Assembly: GCA_965247535.1 (NCBI GenBank)
Contig: OZ252018.1
Location: forward strand, 1,302,001 to 1,366,000
DNA: 64,000 nt
Reading direction: 5' to 3'
Source: JAPPHY01 sp965247535
GTDB taxonomy: Bacteria > Chloroflexota > Dehalococcoidia > Lucifugimonadales > UBA2985
Under the pieces are notes generated by a model, which did no database searches, was not told where the DNA came from, and worked only from the letters and a program-made list of their open reading frames with translations. The translations under genes and the position numbers were made by a program. Below, piece by piece: positions 34,261 to 40,907 of this stretch. The first letter of the stretch is position 1, and each line of letters begins with the position of its first letter.

Positions 34261-34292
34261 AAAACCCCCCTCTCAATCGTGTTGAAGGGGGG
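34261..34292 (-). terminator. Intrinsic terminator in the leader of the sulfur operon (attenuator)
   Basis: On the minus strand, CCCCCCTTCAA pairs with TTGAGAGGGGGG (7 bp GC-rich base plus 4 bp above one bulge), followed by TTTTTGTTT. It lies between the leader ORF and the tauE-like start codon, so complete termination would silence the operon. Confidence 0.75.
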
Positions 34293-34325
34293 CGCGCGCT
34301 CCTTCCCGACAGAAGTTTTCTGCCC

Positions 34326-34379
34326 CTATGGCACTCCGGTACAGCAGCAGGTCATTGTGAGAGATCGCACAAACATCAT
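34326..34379 (-). CDS. Cys-rich leader peptide of the sulfate-assimilation operon
   Basis: 17 codons: MMFVRSLTMTCCCTGVP. Codons 11-13 are TGC TGC TGT, four codons before the TAG (34328-34326). The first ATG lies 5 bases after the -10 box, so the peptide is predicted to be read from a leaderless mRNA. A strong terminator follows within about 35 bases of the stop. Consecutive codons for the pathway end product ahead of a terminator are the hallmark of ribosome-mediated attenuation. Poly-Cys leader ORFs controlling sulfur genes are known from mycobacteria; nothing here shows direct homology. Confidence 0.7.
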   Translation of the reverse strand: MMFVRSLTMTCCCTGVP

Positions 34380-34384
34380 GACAG

Positions 34385-34413
34385 ACGGTATCACATGTCT
34401 AGGTTGGTGTCAA
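34385..34413 (-). promoter_or_regulatory. Promoter of the sulfate-assimilation operon
   Basis: TTGACA (34413-34408), exactly 17 bases, TACCGT (34390-34385). The expected start coincides with the ATG of the leader ORF at 34379. Confidence 0.65.
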
Positions 34414-34449
34414 CATTCGTTCTGCAGCGGACGCGGGCGACGCCTGCAC

Positions 34450-34995
34450 TCAGCTCAGTCCGTCGAACTGCCTCTGCGGCGAGTACAGCTGGGCCTCGTA
34501 GCTCTTGCACTCCCATACGGGCTTGTGGTGCGTGGAGCACCAGTGCTGGTCGTGCGAGGCGGGTTTGCAGTCGGCGGTGGAAAAGCTCTCCGGGGGCTTC
34601 TCCACGGCGGGACCGTCGGATCCACCGGAGGCCAGCGGTGTCTCGCCGTTCTTCATTGCAATCCACGGCTCGCCGGCGGCCTCGTCCATCCACATGAAGT
34701 CGAACTCGGCCTCACGAGCGAACTGGCGGTCCAACTCCCGGTCGCCCATGTGCAGGTAGTAGTCGGCCTCGAAACGCTGCTTTATCTCAATGAGAACGTG
34801 CTTGTTGGAGACGAAGTCCACCTCGATGTTGTTCCGGGCCCACATGTCCTTCTGCGAGGTGATGGAGCGGTCGGATGAGCTTCCGATGATGCAACCCAAG
34901 TCCCGCGCCCGTATCACCATATCCAGGGTAATGGGGCCAGGCGGGTCGCCGGTCTCAAGTGTGCCGTCTATGTCAAAGCTCAGTAGTATCCTCAA
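34450..34995 (-). CDS. HAD-like protein with Cys/His-rich tail
   Basis: 181 residues from the TTG at 34995, with AGGAG about 10 bases upstream. The N-terminus LLSFDIDGTLETGD is the HAD motif I (DxDGT), and GSSSDRSITSQKDM resembles motif II. No clear motif III Lys or motif IV DD pair was identified. The last 50 residues are rich in Cys and His (ADCKPASHDQHWCSTHHK, then WEC), suggesting a metal-binding tail. The longer frame to 35115 would overlap the promoter at 35087-35115. Function unknown. Confidence 0.7.
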   Translation of the reverse strand: MRILLSFDIDGTLETGDPPGPITLDMVIRARDLGCIIGSSSDRSITSQKDMWARNNIEVDFVSNKHVLIEIKQRFEADYYLHMGDRELDRQFAREAEFDFMWMDEAAGEPWIAMKNGETPLASGGSDGPAVEKPPESFSTADCKPASHDQHWCSTHHKPVWECKSYEAQLYSPQRQFDGLS

Positions 34996-35086
34996 GTACG
35001 GCGCTCTCCTTTCGTGACGAGCGTGAAGGTGTACATTCACCCGCGGCTGATGCCGCCTTGCGAGTCTCGTAGCGTTAGCTGAACGG

Positions 35087-35115
35087 ATAGTAAGTGAGGG
35101 CGCAGCGATTGTCAA
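35087..35115 (-). promoter_or_regulatory. Promoter of the HAD-like gene
   Basis: TTGACA (35115-35110), 17 bases, TACTAT (35092-35087). Confidence 0.7.
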
Positions 35116-35191
35116 GGCGGCGAGTTACCTCACAATAAATGTTACCGAAGGGGGTATCGTTGCTTCATAAGTCATGTTACCGGGAGGGGAC

Positions 35192-35527
35192 ATGCGGAGA
35201 GGTGGCGTGACCGCGAAGGAGTATATATTGCGTATGCAGGAGCGCTACCGTCGTGTAGGGCGGGCGGAGCGGGGACGCCTGTTGGCCGAGGTAGTAGCGG
35301 TCACCGGCTACCGCCGGAAGTCGGCCACACGGCTGATGGATTAGAATGAGTGTGTGTCGGTGAAGAAGGCGGGGCGTGGACGGCCGCGGCGTCATGGACC
35401 GGAGATGGTGGGAGCGCTTCGACAGGTGTGGGAGATGAGCGACCGGCTGTGCGAGAGAAGACTGGCGCCCTTTACGAAGGAACTGGTATCACGCCTGCAG
35501 GCGTGGGAGGAGCTAGTTGAGGAATAG
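35192..35527 (+). pseudogene. Truncated integrase-type transposase remnant
   Basis: The reading frame from the ATG at 35192 gives 50 residues, a TAG at 35342-35344, then continues in frame to a TAG at 35525-35527. Conceptual residues such as KEYILRMQERYRRVGRAERG, VTGYRRKSATRLMD, GRGRPRRHGPEMVGALRQVW and ERRLAPFTKELV match the N-terminal DNA-binding part of integrase-catalytic-region transposases. The DDE catalytic domain is missing entirely. With an internal stop and truncation it is a dead fragment. A short repeat, TGTTACCG, occurs twice upstream (near 35139 and 35176). It marks an accessory patch. Confidence 0.75.
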
Positions 35528-35592
35528 ACGCCGGCCTGCTCGGCTAGTGGTCTGATTGTCTCTGTCGTGACGGGCTGAGTGGTATACATGCA

Positions 35593-36252
35593 TCATTCTG
35601 GTGGCATCCAGCCACTGTCTTGAAGGACTGGGTGGCAATGTTCTTCGAGGGTTTCCTCCACTGTTGAGCCTTGGATGTAGGCTTGCTGTAGTTGCTTGAG
35701 GCAGGCTGCTAGCTCCGGCATCCCATTTTGACGGGCTTCTCTTGCTTGGCCGCCGATGATATCGCTCACCCAGTCAAAATACACTTGGAAGTCTGGATTG
35801 ATGGTCGGGGTCGGTATTGGGGTATGGGCCGGATTCTGCGTCGGCGTAGGAGCTGGAGTTCCGCCTGGGATGATCCAAGTCTCTACTAGATATTCGCAGG
35901 TGTCTGGGTTGTTGGCGAGCTCTCGGGTACTTATGCTTCCGCTGAATCCGCCTCCGGCCATGCCCTGGGTTGTCCATCCGCAGCCGCCTTCGCTGTTCTT
36001 TGTTCCCTGGTTTATCGTTCTGACTACAGTGGCATTGGGCGGTGGAGATGAATAGCGGTAGTACACTACGTTGTCGCCTTCCAGGGTTAGAAGTTCTGGA
36101 GTAGGTGCTGGCGTGGGGATGTGTGTGGGGGTAGGTATTGGGGTGGATGTAGGGATTGGAGTCTTGGTTGGATTTGGCGTGGGTGTAAGTTCTGCCTCGT
36201 TGCAGGCAAGGGCTAGAATGCTTAATAGGACGATTATTATAGTCGACTTCAC
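35593..36252 (-). CDS. Secreted lipoprotein with Thr/Pro-rich linkers
   Basis: 219 residues from the GTG at 36252, which gives a compact lipoprotein signal KSTIIIVLLSILALAC (Cys at 17). A longer TTG start at 36288 is possible. A (T/I)PTP-type linker follows (about 22-55), then a globular segment with GGCGWTTQGMAGGGFSG, a second TPTP linker (about 130-150) and a helical C-terminus ending HCHPVLQDSGWMPPE. Likely lipidated by Lgt and surface exposed. No family recognised. It lies in the accessory patch beside the transposase remnant, and its base composition looks lower in GC than its neighbours. Confidence 0.75.
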   Translation of the reverse strand: MKSTIIIVLLSILALACNEAELTPTPNPTKTPIPTSTPIPTPTHIPTPAPTPELLTLEGDNVVYYRYSSPPPNATVVRTINQGTKNSEGGCGWTTQGMAGGGFSGSISTRELANNPDTCEYLVETWIIPGGTPAPTPTQNPAHTPIPTPTINPDFQVYFDWVSDIIGGQAREARQNGMPELAACLKQLQQAYIQGSTVEETLEEHCHPVLQDSGWMPPE

Positions 36253-36288
36253 GGTGGCTCTTATACGGAAGAGCGAAAGCACCGCCAA

Positions 36289-36633
36289 ACGCCCCCCTAT
36301 CTCTGCCTCACTCCAGTCCAGACTACGGGGAAGAGAAGCTGAAGATTTCGTTGTACCGGCTCACGTCGAAGGGATACGGCGAGCAGTCGAGTTCGTTAGA
36401 ATCACACATGTCGGTAGCCATTTGCAGAGCCGTCAGGCGTGCTTCCGGATTATCGGGGTGGCCGCAGTTTAGCACAACTGACCTTGAAGACGTACCTAGA
36501 CGCCGAGCGCATATCATTACAAAGTGATATGTCAGGCCCTGTCCGTTAGAGCCGGGTCTGTTTAACGCACTCACCCCGCCCAGGCGAACCCGAGCGGGGT
36601 GAGCAGCTAACCTATGCTAATCGCCAACAGCCG
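36289..36633. other. Non-coding stretch between lipoprotein and thiolase-like gene
   Basis: About 345 bases, lower in GC than the flanks. It holds the inverted repeat at 36570-36603. A minus-strand frame of up to 83 codons (36323-36574) starts inside that hairpin and has no ribosome site, so it is not called. Confidence 0.4.
36570..36603 (-). terminator. Inverted repeat after the thiolase-like operon
   Basis: CTCACCCCGC pairs perfectly with GCGGGGTGAG (10 bp, 14-base loop), 30 bases after the stop of the last gene. No T-run follows on the minus strand. Confidence 0.55.
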
Positions 36634-37980
36634 CTACGGCGTGGCGTTGGATAGCACGATGTAGGCGGCACTGCGGGCCGGGGCAAAGGCGCATATCGCC
36701 GTCTCCGGCCTGCCGTTCTTGATGGTGACCTGGCGGTCGCCGGCCTGCCCGCGCAGCTGCTCTACGCTGTCGACGTACATGGCGGTCCGGGTGCGGCCCA
36801 CGCCCAGGTTGCCGCCGCCGGAGGTGAACGGGTGAGGCCCCTCGACCGAGATGTCGCCGTTGAAGAAGGCCTGGGACTCGCCCTTCTTCACGCCGTGCCA
36901 CTGGAACCCTTCAAGGGTGAGCGGCAGGAAGAAGGAGTAGCCGTCGTACGGGTTGAAGATGTCCACGTCCTCCGGGTGGAGGCCGGAACCCTCGTATACC
37001 ATGGAGGCTACCTGTGCCCTGGCCTCCTCGGACTCGTCAAGCGTCTCCTGGCTGCTGCGCACGGTGCCGCCCTGGCCGCCGTTGTGGTTGAGCACCCAGA
37101 GCGGCTGCTGCTTCATGTCCTTTGCTCGCTCTGCGTTGGCGAAGAGGAACGCGCCGACCGCGTTGACCGGACGGTCGCAGTCCCAGATCCGGCAGGGCCA
37201 CAGCACGGGCCTTGCGTTCACGTAGTCCTCGAAAGTGAGGCCGGACTCGCCGTGAAGCGTGTAGAAGCCCCAGGAGTGCATCAGGCCGTTGCGGTGCTCG
37301 TTGATGACGGCCGGAGCAATCAGCTCCTCAAAGGTGCCGCCGTAGCGGTCGCAGTACTGCTGGATGGTGATGGCGCCGGTGAGCTGCAGGCCGTCGCCGC
37401 TGCTCCACGGGGCGTTCCACTGCCGGTTGCCGCGAGCCTCGGGGGAAGCGTTCTCACCGCCGTGGCGGTAGCGCCCCTCGAAGTTGTTCATGCCGTAGAC
37501 CAGCAGCGCCACGTCGCAGTGGCCGTCCGCCACGGCCTGTGCCGTCATGCCCATCTGCTCGCCGATGGCGGGCACGTTGGAGGGGGCGAAGCCGACGTTG
37601 TCGAATCCCGGCATGTTGTCGATGATCCACTTGGCGTTCAGGCGGCTGAGCCCGTACTCGGAGTCGTACGGAGGCTCGAAATACTGCCGGTATGGGCCCC
37701 AGTCCGCAGAGCTGCCGCCCGTGGCGCCCGCGCCCGTCTCCGGGCACACCAACATTCCGTCAACCTCTCCCCTGCTCACCCCGGCGTCGTCAAGGGCCTG
37801 CTGGATCGCCAGCATGCCGTACGCACCGTAGGTCTTGTCCATTGAAACGCCGTCCCATCGCCTGTCAACCGGGGACTGGCCCCAGCCCACAATCGCAACC
37901 TTGCCCTGGTGCGGCCAGAGGCCCAGGCCTGGCTTGTCCCTTCTGTAGCCTGTGTATTCTCCCGTGAAGTCTGTGGTCAT
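36634..37980 (-). CDS. Thiolase-like / lipid-transfer protein (SCP2-thiolase fold), copy 1
   Basis: 448 residues, start ATG at 37980 with AAGGAG. Thiolase fold with VAIVGWGQSPVDRRW near the N-terminus and a C-terminal GGGNLGVGRTRT where true thiolases have a GHP motif. In the region that normally holds the nucleophilic Cys the sequence reads SNVPAIGEQMGMTAQA, without Cys. This points away from a classical thiolase towards the Ltp2-like aldolase or lipid-transfer branch, which works with DUF35 partners in acyl-CoA side-chain cleavage. It is paired with the DUF35 gene just upstream. Confidence 0.8.
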   Translation of the reverse strand: MTTDFTGEYTGYRRDKPGLGLWPHQGKVAIVGWGQSPVDRRWDGVSMDKTYGAYGMLAIQQALDDAGVSRGEVDGMLVCPETGAGATGGSSADWGPYRQYFEPPYDSEYGLSRLNAKWIIDNMPGFDNVGFAPSNVPAIGEQMGMTAQAVADGHCDVALLVYGMNNFEGRYRHGGENASPEARGNRQWNAPWSSGDGLQLTGAITIQQYCDRYGGTFEELIAPAVINEHRNGLMHSWGFYTLHGESGLTFEDYVNARPVLWPCRIWDCDRPVNAVGAFLFANAERAKDMKQQPLWVLNHNGGQGGTVRSSQETLDESEEARAQVASMVYEGSGLHPEDVDIFNPYDGYSFFLPLTLEGFQWHGVKKGESQAFFNGDISVEGPHPFTSGGGNLGVGRTRTAMYVDSVEQLRGQAGDRQVTIKNGRPETAICAFAPARSAAYIVLSNATP

Positions 37981-38039
37981 GAAATGCTCCTTCCAGCGTT
38001 CGAAATGCGATTCAAGCGGTGAACCGGAGGCCTCGCGGT

Positions 38040-38447
38040 TTATCCGACCAGCTTCCAGTCGTGGATGAGCTGGCCCGGCGCCACCTCTTCGAAGATCAGC
38101 TCCGCCGGCGCCCCGATCGGCACCTGCTTAACGGGCGTGCCCGGCAGGTTTGCGTAGAAGTTGACGCGCGGGTCCTCGTCCAGCGCGACGATCGCCACGT
38201 TGTATGGCTGGTCGGGTATGCGCACCTGGTACCGGCCGTCATAGACGACGAAGAAGGACAGTACATGCCCCTTGCCCTCCACCTCCTTCCACTCCAGCGA
38301 CTCCGAGCCGCAGTCCTGGCAGCCCGGTCTGGGCGGGTACTGGAGCGTGTTGCAGGCTGTGCAATTCTGCACGGTCAGGCGCCGCTCGTTGATGGCGTCC
38401 CAAAAGGGCTTGCTCATCTCGTCCGCTACTGGTATCAGTTTCGACAC
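38040..38447 (-). CDS. DUF35 OB-fold / zinc-ribbon protein, copy 1
   Basis: 135 residues, GTG start at 38447 with GAGGTGAT upstream. The N-terminal zinc ribbon (CTACNTLQYPPRPGCQDCGS) is followed by an OB fold. DUF35 proteins bind acyl-CoA and form complexes with thiolase-like partners or hydratases. The gene lies 59 bases upstream of thiolase-like copy 1. Confidence 0.85.
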   Translation of the reverse strand: MSKLIPVADEMSKPFWDAINERRLTVQNCTACNTLQYPPRPGCQDCGSESLEWKEVEGKGHVLSFFVVYDGRYQVRIPDQPYNVAIVALDEDPRVNFYANLPGTPVKQVPIGAPAELIFEEVAPGQLIHDWKLVG

Positions 38448-38588
38448 GTATCACCTCTCTCCGTTGAGTTGCAGGTTCTCCAGGGACCGAAGCTGCCGTA
38501 TCCGTCGCGACCCGGCGGATCGAGTCCCCCGATCGCTCATTCAGAACCGACCTTCGAAGGCCGGCCACTCTCCGGTCAGCCCGCGACG

Positions 38589-39908
38589 CTAGTCTGGGCT
38601 GACGCCGTAGACCATCCAGTCCGACATGTTGGGCGTGAATGCGCCCGCGAGGCCCGTCTCAGCCCTGACGCGCACCTGCCTCTCACCGGCGCGTCCCTGG
38701 AGCTGCTGGATGGTGTCCGTCTGGTTCCACGTGCGGGTGCGCCCATTGCCCGCGTTTCCTCCGCTGGAGCTGAACGGGTGCGGCCCTTCCACGCGAATGT
38801 CGCCGCCGTAGAAGTCGTGGGCCTCTCCGCGCTTCACGCCGTGCCACTGGAGTCCCTCCAGGTAGTACTGCGTGAACAGCGTGAAGCCATCGTAGGGGTT
38901 GCAGATGTCAAGCTCGGCGGGCGTGAGCCCGGAGCCCTCGTACACCTTCTTCGCGATGCTGTCGGTGAACTCCTCAGTCTCGTCCAGCGTCTCGATATTG
39001 CTGCGCACTATGCCCCGCTGCGAGCAATGATTCAGGATGTAGACCGGCTTCTGGCGCATGTCCATTGCGCGCTCGGCCGTGGTGAACAGGTAGGCGACGG
39101 CGGTCTGAATTGGCAGGTCGCAGTCCCAGAGGCCCATGGGCTTGCACACCCAGCGGCCGGACAGGTAGTCCTCAACGGACAGCGGCTCGGGACGGTGCTG
39201 GTAGTAGAAGCCTTCCGGGAACATCAGACCGTTGCGGTGCTGGTTCACAACGAACGGGGCCATTTTGTCGTGATTGGAGCCGTACTTTAGGCAATACTGG
39301 TCGAAGCCGAAGGCTATCTGGGGTATGAGCTGCCAGCCCCACGGATTGGTCCACTGCCCCGGGCCGGATGCCGTATCCATCGCAGCCGCGCCGTGCTGTC
39401 CATAGCGACCGGCTATGTTGCCCATGCCGCGCACCACCAGGCAGGTGTTCGTGAGGCCGTCTCCCACCGCCTGGGCTGCCACCACGAGAGCGTTGGAGAT
39501 GCAGGCGGGGCCGTGCATGGTGAACGAGACGTTGCTCAGCCCCGGAGTGTTGCGGACGATCCAGTCGGCGCTCGCGCCATCCAGGCCGTCGTTGGGGTCG
39601 CCCTCCGTGGGCACGTAGGCATTCGCAAAGTCCTCCGGGACGGGTCTTGGAGTCCACGGCTCGCCCATGCCCTTGGGCGTTGCCACCACGCCGTCCACGT
39701 CTTCGGGCCTCACGCCCGCGTCCTCGAGCGCCTTCTGGATGGCGCCTATGGTCAGCGCTCCGACGCTTGTGTCAACCGTCTCTTCCCAACGGCGGGCCGT
39801 GGGAGCGTGTCCGATCCCCACAACGGCCACCTTGCCCCGGTGCTCCCAGACGCCGAGGCCCTCGTCCCTGCGGTACATCCCAGCGGGCGCATTTTCCGTT
39901 GGTGCCAC
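38589..39908 (-). CDS. Thiolase-like / lipid-transfer protein, copy 2
   Basis: 439 residues from the GTG at 39908, with AAGGAG upstream; the ATG at 40100 would overlap the upstream DUF35 gene. It shares the plan of copy 1 (VAVVGIGHAPTARRWEETVD at the start, GGNAGNGRTRTWNQ near the end) and again lacks the GHP motif. A Cys is present near the usual position (GPACISNALVVAAQ) but out of register with the thiolase nucleophile. Probably a divergent duplicate with a different acyl-CoA substrate. Confidence 0.8.
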   Translation of the reverse strand: MAPTENAPAGMYRRDEGLGVWEHRGKVAVVGIGHAPTARRWEETVDTSVGALTIGAIQKALEDAGVRPEDVDGVVATPKGMGEPWTPRPVPEDFANAYVPTEGDPNDGLDGASADWIVRNTPGLSNVSFTMHGPACISNALVVAAQAVGDGLTNTCLVVRGMGNIAGRYGQHGAAAMDTASGPGQWTNPWGWQLIPQIAFGFDQYCLKYGSNHDKMAPFVVNQHRNGLMFPEGFYYQHRPEPLSVEDYLSGRWVCKPMGLWDCDLPIQTAVAYLFTTAERAMDMRQKPVYILNHCSQRGIVRSNIETLDETEEFTDSIAKKVYEGSGLTPAELDICNPYDGFTLFTQYYLEGLQWHGVKRGEAHDFYGGDIRVEGPHPFSSSGGNAGNGRTRTWNQTDTIQQLQGRAGERQVRVRAETGLAGAFTPNMSDWMVYGVSPD

Positions 39909-39960
39909 TGCGTACTCCTTCCTGCCGGTCCGTGCGTTGGTATCCGTCGAGCCTGGCCGG

Positions 39961-40374
39961 TCAGCCGACCACGCGCCACTCAGGGACCCTCTGCCCCGTT
40001 CCGGGTGTCTCCTCGAACTCCACGCGCACGCTGGCGCCGACTGGCACCTCGTCTGGCGGGGTTCCGGGGAGGTGGGATAGCATCTTGATCTCAGGCGCAT
40101 CCTCCAGCTCGATCACGGCTATGTTGAATGGCTGGTCAGCCTGAAGCAGGCGGATGCGGGAGTCGTGCATGACGCCGTAGCCGTGGATCTTGCCGTTGCC
40201 GCTCATCTCGCGCCACTCGAGGGCGCCGGAGGAGCCGCAGTCCGAGCAGGCCTGCTGCGGTGGGAACTGGAGCCTGTCGCAATCGGAGCAGCGTTGCATG
40301 ACCAGCCGTCCCTCGTTGCAGGCGTCCCAGAAGGGCTTGCTCAGATCATCGGGGACCGGGGACTGCTTGGGCAA
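39961..40374 (-). CDS. DUF35 OB-fold / zinc-ribbon protein, copy 2
   Basis: 137 residues, TTG start at 40374 with GGAGGT 5 bases upstream. The zinc ribbon CSDCDRLQFPPQQACSDCGS precedes an OB fold. First gene of the four-gene operon, 52 bases upstream of thiolase-like copy 2. Confidence 0.85.
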   Translation of the reverse strand: MPKQSPVPDDLSKPFWDACNEGRLVMQRCSDCDRLQFPPQQACSDCGSSGALEWREMSGNGKIHGYGVMHDSRIRLLQADQPFNIAVIELEDAPEIKMLSHLPGTPPDEVPVGASVRVEFEETPGTGQRVPEWRVVG

Positions 40375-40408
40375 CTCTCACCTCCGCAAGCTGGAGCAGG
40401 CTGCGCCT

Positions 40409-40437
40409 ATGATACGTCCGTGCGCCGGGATAGTCAA
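40409..40437 (-). promoter_or_regulatory. Promoter of the DUF35/thiolase-like operon
   Basis: TTGACT (40437-40432), 17 bases, TATCAT (40414-40409), about 35 bases before the TTG at 40374. Confidence 0.7.
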
Positions 40438-40549
40438 CATCTGAGACTGGGCGTCCGCCCGACCTAGTCTGGACAACGCTCACACCTTCTGATACCTTCA
40501 GGGCCTACCCTTCCCGGCGGTCCGCGCCGATTGATCAGGAGGACACACT

Positions 40550-40708
40550 GTGGTCAGACCCACATGGATAGCCAAGCATCCGCCGGCGTGCACCTGCGCC
40601 TCCTGCGAAGAGAAGCGCGCCATCAACAGGCTCCACGGCAAGGTGGGCCGCAACGCGCAATGCCCCTGCGGCAGCGGCAAGAAGTTCAAGCGCTGCCACG
40701 GCCAGTAG
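40550..40708 (+). CDS. 52-residue SEC-C motif protein
   Basis: GTG at 40550 with GGAGG 7 bases upstream. The C-terminal GRNAQCPCGSGKKFKRCHG is a full SEC-C zinc motif as found at the end of SecA. The N-terminus has a second cysteine set (CTCASC). Unlike SecA there is no ATPase; stand-alone SEC-C proteins are common but uncharacterised, perhaps ribosome- or SecB-associated. Overlapping larger frames in this region are spurious. Confidence 0.75.
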   Translation: MVRPTWIAKHPPACTCASCEEKRAINRLHGKVGRNAQCPCGSGKKFKRCHGQ

Positions 40709-40724
40709 CGGCCCCCGTGCCGCC

Positions 40725-40904
40725 CTAGAACAGCGTGTAGATGAACGGCCCGCCGCCGCTCGCTTCGGCGAACACGAGCAGTAACCCGAAAAGCAGCAGC
40801 GTCACTACCATCGGGATCAGCCACCACAGCTTCCGGCTCCACAGGAAACCGATCAGCTCACCGGCGATGGCGAAGCGGTCAGCCGCGAACCTCAGAGGAC
40901 GCAT
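40725..40904 (-). CDS. DUF5989-like small membrane protein
   Basis: 59 residues with one strong membrane segment (LWWLIPMVVTLLLFGLLLVF), preceded by GELIGFLWSRK and ending in GGGPFIYTLF. The pattern matches the DUF5989 family that accompanies NodU/CmcH-type carbamoyltransferases. It starts 3 bases after the carbamoyltransferase stop, so the association holds here. Function unknown, perhaps anchoring the enzyme at the membrane. Confidence 0.75.
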   Translation of the reverse strand: MRPLRFAADRFAIAGELIGFLWSRKLWWLIPMVVTLLLFGLLLVFAEASGGGPFIYTLF

Positions 40905-40907
40905 GCG

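Noticed and set aside
34261..34413. Metabolite riboswitch (for example SAM type) as the explanation of the leader
   Set aside because: The 120-base leader has no kink-turn or multi-helix core recognisable as a known class; the Cys-codon ORF plus terminator explains it better.
36323..36574. 83-codon minus-strand ORF
   Set aside because: Its GTG lies inside a perfect inverted repeat, it has no ribosome site, and no family is recognisable. A decayed gene fragment is possible but unsupported.
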